In this document: piece by piece, positions 1 to 7,680 of the stretch
How positions within the stretch are numbered: the first letter of the stretch is position 1
Layout: each line of letters opens with the position of its first letter
Notes under the pieces: generated by a model
The model's input: the letters and a program-made list of their open reading frames with translations, nothing else
What the model was told of the DNA's origin: nothing
The model's database searches: none
Translations under genes and position numbers: made by a program
Assembly (NCBI GenBank): GCA_002315315.1
Contig: DCGT01000045.1
Coordinates: 43,291 to 66,432 of the forward strand
Length of the DNA: 23,142 nt
Origin: Faecalibacterium sp. UBA1771
Lineage (GTDB): Bacteria; Bacillota; Clostridia; Oscillospirales; Ruminococcaceae
Direction of reading: 5' to 3'

Positions 1-991
1 ATTTTGTTTCGTAATTTGTCAGAGATTCTCCCCAAATTGCCGGTCCGGCGACCGACAGCTCCAAATCGTCATATTTGTCAGCCGACAGATACAGTCCCTT
101 ATGATAGTACCTACCCTCGCCGTCACAGCGAGGTCTTCCGGGGTGATTGCCGAGACGCCCGTTTTCAAAGAAATACGGTATTTTGTACGGAAATTCAAGC
201 GTTAGAAAACGCGCGGCGGCGGCAACTCCCGCTCTTGTTCCGTAACCTGCGGCGGCAATTCTGCTTTCCAAAATATCATCGAGAATATGAGCTTCCTCTT
301 CGGTATAAACAAATGCGGGTATTGTTGTTTTCTGTGACACAAGTGTAGGTGCAACAATAAGGTCAGTGACAACGATTTCCTTTTCATCGCTCATTCCGTT
401 AGCCGCTGTGGCTGTTATAACTGCGTTACCGACCGATTTTCCCGTAATGAATCCCTCGGAGTCGACAGTTGCAACAGTGCTGTCCGATGATGTCCATACA
501 ACATTGGTGTCAACATCTCCTATGGCAAATACATCGGCAGACAGTTGTCTTGTCTGCTCTAATGCAAAATAAACGTCATCTAAAGCAACGGTAACGTCGA
601 CAATTTCGTTGATTTCCACAGACTGTGAGCCGGATGAACCGACATTGCCGAGACTATCGGCAGTGAAAATATAATAATCGCCGGAATTGACGGCAAATTC
701 CGCGACACCGTTCTCTGCGGTAACCCACTCGTTGTCGGTTACCAGTGGAGCGTCGTCGTTATCCTTTATCATTATTTTAACGATGTTGTCCGAACGGCGT
801 ACGATATTTTCCGCCGTTACCGATAGAGTTTTGGTGTAGTCGTCATTGAGCGACTCGGAAATACTTACGGATGATATTACCGGCGGTGTGTGATATGTAA
901 ATCTGCTGTCGGAGGTTGCCGCAGCTATTGCACTTCCCACAGCGGCGGATACGATAACGCCATTGATAATTTTTCGTTTTAAAGTGTCCAA
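1..991 (-). CDS. Secreted Big_2 (Ig-like) protein, N-terminal part, cut by the window edge
   Basis: A minus-strand frame is open from a TTG at 989-991 to the left edge (330 codons) with no stop, so only the N-terminal part is present. The TTG is chosen because GGAGAG lies 6 nt upstream (998-1003) and a good promoter precedes it. Residues 5-27 (KRKIINGVIVSAAVGSAIA) look like a signal peptide or anchor. Residues about 38-127 form a beta-rich Ig-like segment. Residues about 131-215 match the bacterial Ig-like group 2 (Big_2) pattern, including VVWTSSDSTVATVDSEGFITG. After about residue 230 comes a conserved-looking segment (RAGVAAAARFLTLEFPYKIP, then YYHKGLYLS). From memory of clostridial proteins, this type of segment can precede an NlpC/P60-like cell-wall hydrolase core, but no catalytic residues lie inside the window. 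Likely extracellular or wall-associated. The Big_2 call is fairly safe; the enzyme idea is a guess. Confidence 0.75.
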   Translation of the reverse strand, partial: MDTLKRKIINGVIVSAAVGSAIAAATSDSRFTYHTPPVISSVSISESLNDDYTKTLSVTAENIVRRSDNIVKIMIKDNDDAPLVTDNEWVTAENGVAEFAVNSGDYYIFTADSLGNVGSSGSQSVEINEIVDVTVALDDVYFALEQTRQLSADVFAIGDVDTNVVWTSSDSTVATVDSEGFITGKSVGNAVITATAANGMSDEKEIVVTDLIVAPTLVSQKTTIPAFVYTEEEAHILDDILESRIAAAGYGTRAGVAAAARFLTLEFPYKIPYFFENGRLGNHPGRPRCDGEGRYYHKGLYLSADKYDDLELSVAGPAIWGESLTNYETK

Positions 992-1027
992 TTCAAGCTC
1001 TCCACATTTCCATACATAACTAAAGTA

Positions 1028-1056
1028 ATTATATGAAATAAAAAAAAGTTTGTCTA
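1028..1056 (-). promoter_or_regulatory. Promoter of the Big_2 protein gene
   Basis: On the minus strand there is a -35 TAGACA (1051-1056, one mismatch to TTGACA), exactly 17 nt of spacer, and a perfect -10 TATAAT (1028-1033). Transcription would start near 1021, leaving a leader of about 30 nt before the TTG start at 991. Confidence 0.75.
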
Positions 1057-1127
1057 CATAATTAGAGGCTTTTCGACAATAAAATTGATAAAATTCGAAA
1101 TAATGACAAATAAAAAGGGAATAAGTA

Positions 1128-1143
1128 TTTCAATCCGTTGAAA
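1128..1143 (-). terminator. Weak hairpin after the sensor kinase gene
   Basis: TTTCAA-TCCG-TTGAAA forms a 6-bp, AT-rich hairpin about 20 nt past the kinase stop codon. On the minus strand it is followed by a T-rich stretch interrupted by CCC. It could be a weak terminator. It is the only candidate before the next promoter, so some readthrough into the Big_2 gene is possible. Confidence 0.3.
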
Positions 1144-1160
1144 GACTATTGCCTTATAAA

Positions 1161-3071
1161 TTATTGTATTATGGGAAACAACAGCATAACCTTAAACAAA
1201 TCTCCGTCGACCGTGATTTTCATCTCACCGCCCTGCAGCTCGGTGAGACTTTTTGCAATAGACAGTCCCAAACCGTTTCCTTCGGTTTTGCCTCTCGACA
1301 AATCACCTCTTACAAACCGCTCGGTCAGTTCATCGGGATTAATATTAAGCTCATCTCTCGATGTGTTTTTGAGCGATATTACCGCATTTTTGTCGGATTG
1401 CTCAAGAGTGAGGTAAACCCTTGTTCCCTCAAGTGCATATTTTGTCGCATTGCCGATAATATTGTCGAAAATCCGCCACATACGTCTGCCGTCAGCCATA
1501 ATGTAAAGCGGTTCCTCCGGTTGCCTTGTGATAAGTATCAGATTTGATTCCGACAGCTTGTCAACATATTCGCCGTCGACTTGAGTTATGAAAATTCCCG
1601 CACTGCAGGCAGTCAGTTCTACGTCTAAGTTTCCGCTTGATGCCTTGGAGGCTTCTACCAAATCCTCGGTAAGGCGTTTTAACCGCTCCGACTGCCGTAC
1701 AAGCACATCGGCATATTCTCTTGAGCTGTCTGTCAGCTTTTCATCCTTACCAATTAGTGTGGCATAGTTGATAATAGATGTCAGAGGTGTTTTGATATCG
1801 TGCGATACATTGGTGATAAGCTCGGTTTTCATACGCTCACTCTTTACTTTTTCTTCGACGGCAACAGCCATACCGTCCGATACGCTGTTGAGTCTTTCTC
1901 CGTGAAGCTTTAGCTCTCCGAACATTTTATCAGTTTGTATTTTGTAGCTCATATCTCCTTCGGACAGCTCTTTTGCACCTTTTTGCAGCTTTCCGAGCTG
2001 TAATGAAATATATACGACGACGGGAACTCTGATAATGTTGACTGCTGTCCAAAATATGAAAAGAATTACTCTTGAGTAAAGCGAAGACGAGTAGACCAAC
2101 AGCTCGGTAATACTTATTATTGCGAGAATGAGCAGTGTTTTCCACATCATAGGTATATGTGATATGAATTTTACTGTCAGCTTTGATACGGTAACGGCAG
2201 ATTTGATTATATATCCGCAAACAACCGTTATCAGCATAGTTTTGAAAAGAGTTTTTAATTTGATTCTTGAAGCACAGCAAACGGCAAGTGCAACAATAAT
2301 TGTCGAAACCACAATTCCTACCGCAATGCATATCACTATTCCGAATAAATCATCGTTAAAATCGTGAAGCGCACTGTCGGTTAAACCCGAAATAAAAACA
2401 ACAGATATTGCAGATAGAACAAATATGACGTCAAAGGGAATTTTTGAAAACGTCCCGGCGTGAAGCTCATCGTCGACGGGTCGCCGCGCAGCCGTGTTTA
2501 AAAGCAAAACGGAGGATGCAATAAGGACAACGAGTGATGCTGCAAGTATTGCGTAAATTCTGTAGCGCAGATAAAACGCCAGCGAAACGATATTTGAAAT
2601 TAATTCGTTATTCTCTGCAATGACTGAATTGTTCGGAACAAAGTAGTAAAATGTGTACGGATCACCATATTCGGCTTCATATTCCGGGTCTACCATAATA
2701 AAACTGCCATTTGCGTAAACTTCAGCATTAAAATATATTTTTCCGTTCCACGAGCTGCCAAGCGTCAGTTTCCTGTAGGTTTCGGCTACGGCGTTATTAT
2801 CCTTGTCGCGAATTTCGAACACAAGACCCGAATCTTCTGCTTTGAACTGTGTAATACCGTTATCGACATATTCGGCAATATAGTTATAGCCATACGGTAT
2901 AACTTCTCGCTTTATCATCATATCGGAAAATGATTCTTCTGAGCTTCCGTAAATATTCTCGTTGAACATCATTACAATAGCAACGATGCTTGCCGCAGAC
3001 ATTACCAGCGAAACGACACATAGGATGAACGATACTGTTTTGCAGAATACCGTTCTCAAGAAACGTTTCAT
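1161..3071 (-). CDS. Membrane sensor histidine kinase
   Basis: Sensor kinase of a two-component system, 636 aa. Helix 1 (about residues 10-36) is followed by an extracytoplasmic region (about 37-165), then several more hydrophobic helices (about 168-350), so this is a multi-pass kinase rather than the simple two-helix type. A HAMP-like linker follows (LGKLQKGAKELSEGDMSYKI). The dimerisation/phosphoacceptor box is TNVSHDIKTPLTSI with His424. The ATPase domain has an N box (DNIIGNATKYA) and a G2 box (GNGLGLSIAKS). The usual DxGxG G1 box is replaced by SLKNTSRDELN. The start ATG overlaps the stop of the response regulator gene (ATGA), so translation is coupled. The stimulus is unknown: the sensor region resembles nothing I can name, and no obvious target such as a transporter pair lies alongside. 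Confidence 0.93.
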   Translation of the reverse strand: MKRFLRTVFCKTVSFILCVVSLVMSAASIVAIVMMFNENIYGSSEESFSDMMIKREVIPYGYNYIAEYVDNGITQFKAEDSGLVFEIRDKDNNAVAETYRKLTLGSSWNGKIYFNAEVYANGSFIMVDPEYEAEYGDPYTFYYFVPNNSVIAENNELISNIVSLAFYLRYRIYAILAASLVVLIASSVLLLNTAARRPVDDELHAGTFSKIPFDVIFVLSAISVVFISGLTDSALHDFNDDLFGIVICIAVGIVVSTIIVALAVCCASRIKLKTLFKTMLITVVCGYIIKSAVTVSKLTVKFISHIPMMWKTLLILAIISITELLVYSSSLYSRVILFIFWTAVNIIRVPVVVYISLQLGKLQKGAKELSEGDMSYKIQTDKMFGELKLHGERLNSVSDGMAVAVEEKVKSERMKTELITNVSHDIKTPLTSIINYATLIGKDEKLTDSSREYADVLVRQSERLKRLTEDLVEASKASSGNLDVELTACSAGIFITQVDGEYVDKLSESNLILITRQPEEPLYIMADGRRMWRIFDNIIGNATKYALEGTRVYLTLEQSDKNAVISLKNTSRDELNINPDELTERFVRGDLSRGKTEGNGLGLSIAKSLTELQGGEMKITVDGDLFKVMLLFPIIQ

Positions 3072-3766
3072 TCTTTTCTACCTTTCTCAAACTTGTAGCC
3101 TTGACCGAACACGACCTTAATATATCGCGGCTCAGCGGGGTTGATTTCTATTTTTTCACGAAGATGACGGATATGAACAGCTACCGTGTTTTCCGAGCCG
3201 AACGGCTTTTCATGCCATACCTCGGAATAAATCTCCTTAGGTGAAAATACCTTGCCCGCATTGAGCATCATAAGCCTCAAAATGTCAAATTCTTTCGGAG
3301 TAAGCGAAACCGCATTTCCGTCTGCTCTGACTTCCTTGGTATTGTCATCAAGCTCAATTCCTCCGATTTCGGTAATTCCGCTTTCGGTAATTCCGGAGCC
3401 GAGCATCAGATACCTGCGAAGCTGTGAGCGTACCCTTGCAACAACCTCGAGCGGACTGAACGGCTTGGTAATATAGTCGTCGGCTCCTATATTAAGACCG
3501 AGAATTTTGTCGGTGTCCTCACTTTTTGCAGTCAGCAGAATTACCGGAATGTTGCTCTGCTCCCGTATTTTAGCAAGAGCCTTGATGCCATCCATTACAG
3601 GCATCATAACATCAAGCAGTACAAGATGAATGCTTTCACGGCTTACGGTTTCTACCGCTTCTTTGCCGTTATACGCTTCAAAAACGGTATATGACGGGTC
3701 GGACAGATATATTTTCAACGCATTGACGATGTCTCTTTCATCGTCACAAATAAGAATATTCGGCAT
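3068..3766 (-). CDS. OmpR/PhoB-family response regulator
   Basis: Partner of the downstream kinase. The start is set at the ATG at 3766 (232 aa) because GAGGAG sits 7 nt upstream; a longer TTG start at 3781 would place this site inside the coding region. The receiver domain (1-115) has the acidic pair D8/D9, phosphoacceptor D52 (LLDVMMPVMDG), T79 and K101 (TKPF). The C-terminal half is a winged-helix DNA-binding domain (SLTPKEFDILRLM, then SENTVAVHIRHLREKIE). The linker carries a small tandem duplication, GITES-GITEI, encoded by two copies of a 13-nt sequence 15 nt apart. The 4-nt overlap with the kinase gene indicates one operon. Targets are unknown. Confidence 0.95.
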   Translation of the reverse strand: MPNILICDDERDIVNALKIYLSDPSYTVFEAYNGKEAVETVSRESIHLVLLDVMMPVMDGIKALAKIREQSNIPVILLTAKSEDTDKILGLNIGADDYITKPFSPLEVVARVRSQLRRYLMLGSGITESGITEIGGIELDDNTKEVRADGNAVSLTPKEFDILRLMMLNAGKVFSPKEIYSEVWHEKPFGSENTVAVHIRHLREKIEINPAEPRYIKVVFGQGYKFEKGRKE

Positions 3767-3845
3767 AATACTACTCCTCAAATCTATAATAATTTTTCGA
3801 ATATTAAAAATAAAGATAACGATTATTTAAGATTTAATGAAGAAA

Positions 3846-3870
3846 CGGCGGCTTCACACGGAAACCGCCG
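3846..3870 (-). terminator. Terminator of the NADH pyrophosphatase gene
   Basis: CGGCGG (3846-3851) pairs with CCGCCG (3865-3870), with an inner TTC/GAA extension and a short loop. It lies 16 nt past the nudC stop codon and, read on the minus strand, is followed by a T-rich run. It separates nudC from the two-component operon that follows in the same direction. Confidence 0.65.
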
Positions 3871-3886
3871 AAATGATTGTTTTAAA

Positions 3887-4696
3887 TTAAATCTCACCCA
3901 AACGAAAAGCATCCATCATTCGAGTGGTCAGGCTGATTTTGCTTGTCCTGTTTTGAACCATACTACGCTCTACCCATATAGCCTCAGAAAGCTCATCCTC
4001 ATCAACAGTGATTTTATCATCGCCATCCGGCTCGGCATAAAAGCCCGCAAGAACGGTTCTGGAAAACCCCCACGGCTGACTTCCGTAATATTTTAGATTT
4101 TTTATTTTAAGTCCTGTTTCTTCCATTACCTCGCGACGGCAGGCGTCCTCCAACGTCTCACCTATTTCGCAAAATCCCGCAACAAGCGCATAGTCACCGA
4201 AGCCCCTGCCCTTGTATTTTGTAACTACAAGTCGGTTGTTGTCGTGAACTCCCACGATGACGCACGGTGATATTTCGGGGTACTTGGTGTTTCCGCATTC
4301 GGGACAAATCATTGCGCGCTCTGATTCGGAATGAACCATCAGATTGCCGCAGGCGCCGCAAAAACGATTGTGACTGTACCAATAGCTTAAATGATAAGCG
4401 GTAACAAGGACAAACTTCATATATCCGCTGTCGGAAAATTCTCTTATCTGTTTGTATTCAACCTCACCATCGGGAGATAAGTCGTTTCCTGCGAGAAAGA
4501 AACCCTCTCCGCCTATCGAAAAAAGATATGTAAAATCTCCGCTGCTTATCTGTGAAGGTGTAAACAGCGGCGGTCTGCCGTCTTTGCATACGGCAACCTT
4601 ATCCTCGCGGAAAAACAACAGACGGTCAGTCCAATCTTTGACTTGACGCGGTTTGTATTCGCAATGATATATATATTCTCCGATGTCCTGAATCAT
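3887..4696 (-). CDS. nudC: NADH pyrophosphatase / NAD-cap hydrolase (NudC type)
   Basis: Hydrolyses NAD(H) to NMN(H) and AMP; family members can also remove NAD caps from RNA. The start at 4696 (269 aa) is chosen because GGAGGAG lies just upstream; an ATG at 4723 has no such site. The family layout is complete: N-terminal domain, zinc ribbon with C113-x2-C116 and C131-x2-C134, then a Nudix box at 174-196 that fits G-x5-E-x7-RE-x2-EE-x-G exactly. The NudC signature SQPWPF is present as SQPWGF (206-211), which supports NudC over other Nudix enzymes, although the Pro-to-Gly change is unusual. It is transcribed divergently from clpB across a region of about 245 bp. Confidence 0.88.
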   Translation of the reverse strand: MIQDIGEYIYHCEYKPRQVKDWTDRLLFFREDKVAVCKDGRPPLFTPSQISSGDFTYLFSIGGEGFFLAGNDLSPDGEVEYKQIREFSDSGYMKFVLVTAYHLSYWYSHNRFCGACGNLMVHSESERAMICPECGNTKYPEISPCVIVGVHDNNRLVVTKYKGRGFGDYALVAGFCEIGETLEDACRREVMEETGLKIKNLKYYGSQPWGFSRTVLAGFYAEPDGDDKITVDEDELSEAIWVERSMVQNRTSKISLTTRMMDAFRLGEI

Positions 4697-4733
4697 GTTG
4701 CTCCTCCGAATAGCTACATTCATTACTTAATAT

Positions 4734-4739
4734 ATTATA
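4734..4739 (-). promoter_or_regulatory. Probable -10 box for nudC
   Basis: A perfect TATAAT on the minus strand, about 38 nt upstream of the nudC start codon. No good -35 is visible at 16-18 nt (best hexamer TGGCAT), so the call rests on the -10 box and its position. Confidence 0.45.
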
Positions 4740-4776
4740 ATCTACATATTATGAAAATGCCACATATTGAATAAAA

Positions 4777-4804
4777 TTAAAAATAGTGTTAGCAATCTTA
4801 TAAT
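4777..4804 (+). promoter_or_regulatory. Possible clpB promoter inside the CIRCE-like operator
   Basis: A perfect TATAAT (4799-4804) lies within the spacer of the CIRCE-like inverted repeat. Sixteen nt upstream is TTAAAA (4777-4782), a partial match to TTGACA. If this is the promoter, a bound HrcA would block RNA polymerase directly. A second, weaker candidate is TTGTTA (4826-4831), 17 nt, TATTAA (4849-4854). Confidence 0.45.
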
Positions 4805-4815
4805 AAGACTGCTAA
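4789..4815 (+). promoter_or_regulatory. CIRCE-like HrcA operator upstream of clpB
   Basis: TTAGCAATC, nine bases, GACTGCTAA. The CIRCE consensus is TTAGCACTC-N9-GAGTGCTAA, so each arm has one mismatch and the spacer length is exact. CIRCE is the binding site of the heat-shock repressor HrcA in Bacillota. Its place upstream of clpB fits heat-inducible control of the disaggregase. Confidence 0.85.
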
Positions 4816-4879
4816 TATTAATAATTTGTTAATAAATAAGACATAATTTATTAATAAATAGATTGTAAAATTCAAATTA

Positions 4880-4918
4880 CAGTAATGAATGGAAACAGCG
4901 GATAAAACCGCATTACTG
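4880..4918 (+). other. Inverted repeat in the clpB leader
   Basis: CAGTAATG (4880-4887) and CATTACTG (4911-4918) are perfect 8-nt inverted arms, and GCGG-ATAAAA-CCGC (4898-4911) forms an inner hairpin. The structure ends about 12 nt before the ribosome binding site TGGAG of clpB. There is no T-run, so it is unlikely to be a terminator; it may affect mRNA stability or translation. Confidence 0.5.
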
Positions 4919-4942
4919 AATATAAAAAGCTGGAGTGATAGT

Positions 4943-7546
4943 ATGAACGCTCAGAAATACACTCAGAAGGCTCTTGAAGCAATACAAAGCGCACAGAGCA
5001 TAGCAGCATCGAATTCAAACCAGATGATAGAGCAGCTTCACATAATGCAGGCACTTCTTGAACAGGAGAGCGGATTGATTCCGCAGCTTGTTATTAAATC
5101 GGGAGCTGACGGCGATATTCTGAAACGTAGGGTAAGAACGGCTGTTGATAATCTGCCGAGAGTAGGCGGAACCGCTCACGAGGTAGGCAAGGTATATGTT
5201 GCTGCCGATGTCGATTCAGCCCTTAACATTGCCGAAAAGACCGCAGAAAATATGAAGGATGAATATGTTTCGGTCGAACATATTTTTCTTGCACTGCTGT
5301 CAGCACCGAGCAGTGAACTGAATAGGATTTTCTCCGACTGCCGTGTTGACAAAAATGCCGTGATGAAAGCACTTGCCGATATCAGAGGAAATCAGAGAAT
5401 CACAAGCGATACCCCGGAGGATACCTACGACGCGCTGAAAAAATACGGATACGACCTTGTAGAGAGAGCAAGGCAGGGCAAGCTTGACCCGATTATAGGA
5501 CGCGATGACGAGATAAGAAACGTTATTCGTATCCTGTCCCGAAAAACAAAAAACAATCCCGTTCTCATAGGCGAGCCGGGCGTAGGTAAAACGGCTATTG
5601 CCGAGGGACTTGCTCAACGCATAGTAAGCGGAGATGTGCCGACCTCGCTTCGAGATAAAACAGTTTTTTCTCTTGATATGGGTTCACTTATAGCAGGTGC
5701 AAAGTTCAGAGGAGATTTTGAAGAGCGTCTGAAGGCGGTGCTGTCCGAGGTCAAAAAGAGTGACGGCAAAATAATTATGTTCATTGATGAGCTTCACAAC
5801 ATTGTCGGAGCAGGGAAAACCGAGGGTGCAATGGACGCCGGTAACCTGCTCAAACCGATGCTTGCAAGAGGTGAACTGCACTGTATAGGAGCTACTACGC
5901 TTGACGAGTATCGGCAGTATATCGAGAAAGATCCTGCGCTTGAACGCCGATTCCAAACCGTTTTGGTAAGTGAGCCGACAGTTGAGGACACAATCGCGAT
6001 TTTGAGAGGTTTAAAAGAACGTTATGAGGTTTTCCACGGTGTCAAGATAACCGATCCGGCTATCATTGCCTCCGCAACGCTGTCTGATAGATACATTACC
6101 GACCGATTCTTACCCGATAAGGCAATTGATCTTGTAGATGAAGCCTGCGCACTTATTCGAACCGAAATGGATTCGATGCCGACCGAGCTTGATGTAATTC
6201 AGCGAAAAATAATTCAGCATGAGATTGAGGAAGCCGCTCTTAAAAAAGAGAGCGACGCTCTTTCCAAAGAGCGCCTTGCCGAGATTCAAAAGGAGCTTGC
6301 GGAAATGCACTCCGAATTCGATTCGATGAAGGCAAAATGGGATAACGAGAAGGAGTCGATAGGAAAAGTTCAGAAGCTGCGCGAACGGCTTGAGACACTC
6401 AATGCCGAGATTGAAAAGGCGCAGCGTGAATATGACCTCAACCGAGCTGCAGAGCTGAAATACGGTGAATTGCCTAAGGCGCAAAAGGAGCTCGAGGAAT
6501 GCGAAACGGCTATTCAACAGCATTCCGGAAACGACAGTCTGCTTCGCGACAAGGTGACCGATGAAGAGATAGCGAGGATTGTCGAGCGTTGGACGGGTAT
6601 TCCGGTTGCGAGAATTATGCAGGGTGAGCGTGAAAAGCTTCTCGATCTCGGCAATATTCTGCACAAGCGTGTTGTCGGTCAGGACGAGGCGGTGAACTCT
6701 GTTGTTGACTCCATAATCCGTTCGCGTGCCGGAATAAAGGATCCCAACAGGCCTATAGGCTCGTTTTTGTTCCTCGGTCCTACCGGTGTAGGTAAAACCG
6801 AGCTTGCAAAAGCACTTGCCGAGAGTATGTTTGATGATGAGCATAATATGGTTCGTATTGACATGAGCGAATATATGGAAAAATTCTCGGTATCACGTCT
6901 TATCGGAGCGCCTCCGGGATATGTGGGGTATGAGGAAGGCGGTCAGCTTACCGAGGCAGTACGCAGAAAGCCGTACTCGGTCATTCTGTTCGATGAGATA
7001 GAAAAGGCTCATCCCGATGTGTTCAATACGCTATTGCAGGTTTTGGACGACGGACATATCACCGACTCGCAAGGCAGAACGGTAGATTTCAAAAACACCA
7101 TCATTATTATGACATCCAACATCGGATCGCAGTTCCTTCTTGAAGGAATCGACAACAGCGGAGAAATCAGTCAGTCGGCAAGAGATGCGGTTACGGCGCA
7201 GCTCAAGAACTCATTCAGACCCGAATTTCTGAACAGAATAGATGAGATTGTGTTCTATAAGCCGCTTACAAAAGAGAATATATTCGATATCGCACAGCTC
7301 CAAATAGATGCTCTCAATAAGAGACTTGCCGAACGTCAGATTTCCTGCACGCTGACCGAGATGGCAAAGGATTATATTGTCGAGCACGGTTATGACCCGA
7401 TTTACGGAGCACGGCCACTCAAGAGATTTATTCAGCAGTCGGTTGAAACCCTTATAGGCAGAAGGCTGATTGCCGATGAGGTTGTACCCGGCGGTGTGAT
7501 AACGGTTGACGTCACCGATGACGGTGAAAATTTGATTGTGAAATAA
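4943..7546 (+). CDS. clpB: ATP-dependent protein disaggregase ClpB
   Basis: Hexameric AAA+ chaperone that pulls polypeptides out of aggregates together with DnaK. The start at 4943 (867 aa, the usual ClpB length) follows GGAG at the right distance; an ATG 18 codons upstream lacks a site and falls in the leader hairpin. Domain order is complete: Clp N repeat domain (about 1-145), AAA-1 with Walker A GEPGVGKT (210-217) and Walker B (IIMFIDELHN), a coiled-coil middle domain (about 395-525) rich in Glu, Lys and Leu that separates ClpB from ClpA and ClpC, AAA-2 with Walker A GPTGVGKT (612-619) and Walker B (VILFDEIEKAH), and the D2 small domain. No ClpP-binding loop was recognised. The CIRCE-like operator upstream suggests HrcA control. 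Single-gene unit with its own terminator. Confidence 0.98.
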   Translation: MNAQKYTQKALEAIQSAQSIAASNSNQMIEQLHIMQALLEQESGLIPQLVIKSGADGDILKRRVRTAVDNLPRVGGTAHEVGKVYVAADVDSALNIAEKTAENMKDEYVSVEHIFLALLSAPSSELNRIFSDCRVDKNAVMKALADIRGNQRITSDTPEDTYDALKKYGYDLVERARQGKLDPIIGRDDEIRNVIRILSRKTKNNPVLIGEPGVGKTAIAEGLAQRIVSGDVPTSLRDKTVFSLDMGSLIAGAKFRGDFEERLKAVLSEVKKSDGKIIMFIDELHNIVGAGKTEGAMDAGNLLKPMLARGELHCIGATTLDEYRQYIEKDPALERRFQTVLVSEPTVEDTIAILRGLKERYEVFHGVKITDPAIIASATLSDRYITDRFLPDKAIDLVDEACALIRTEMDSMPTELDVIQRKIIQHEIEEAALKKESDALSKERLAEIQKELAEMHSEFDSMKAKWDNEKESIGKVQKLRERLETLNAEIEKAQREYDLNRAAELKYGELPKAQKELEECETAIQQHSGNDSLLRDKVTDEEIARIVERWTGIPVARIMQGEREKLLDLGNILHKRVVGQDEAVNSVVDSIIRSRAGIKDPNRPIGSFLFLGPTGVGKTELAKALAESMFDDEHNMVRIDMSEYMEKFSVSRLIGAPPGYVGYEEGGQLTEAVRRKPYSVILFDEIEKAHPDVFNTLLQVLDDGHITDSQGRTVDFKNTIIIMTSNIGSQFLLEGIDNSGEISQSARDAVTAQLKNSFRPEFLNRIDEIVFYKPLTKENIFDIAQLQIDALNKRLAERQISCTLTEMAKDYIVEHGYDPIYGARPLKRFIQQSVETLIGRRLIADEVVPGGVITVDVTDDGENLIVK

Positions 7547-7553
7547 TTCGGAT

Positions 7554-7612
7554 AATGCACGGCAGTGTAATTTTGAGGAAATACCTCGGATTACATCTGA
7601 CCGTGCATTTTT
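7554..7612 (+). terminator. Large stem-loop terminator of clpB
   Basis: AATGCACGG (7554-7562) pairs with CCGTGCATT (7601-7609), with two nested stems inside (TGTAAT/ATTACA and GAGG/CCTC), followed by a T-run. It begins 8 nt after the clpB stop codon. Confidence 0.85.
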
Positions 7613-7632
7613 ACCTGTTGATTCTGCCGATA

Positions 7633-7661
7633 TTTTCACATTATCATATTAATGGTATAAT
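7633..7661 (+). promoter_or_regulatory. Promoter of the radical SAM gene
   Basis: -35 TTTTCA (7633-7638), 17 nt spacer, extended -10 TGG-TATAAT (7653-7661). The start codon is 20 nt downstream with the ribosome binding site AGAGGTG. Confidence 0.75.
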
Positions 7662-7680
7662 ACCGAAAGAGGTGTAGACG

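Noticed and set aside
621..624. TGEY at residues 621-624 of the P-type-ATPase-like protein (about base 13471) as a remnant of the actuator TGE motif
   Set aside because: It comes immediately after helix 4, too early for the actuator loop, so it is probably chance. The coordinates given here are residue numbers of that protein.
6110..6844. A 244-codon open frame antisense to clpB
   Set aside because: Antisense shadow of the clpB middle domain and second AAA module, both of which are intact and highly typical.
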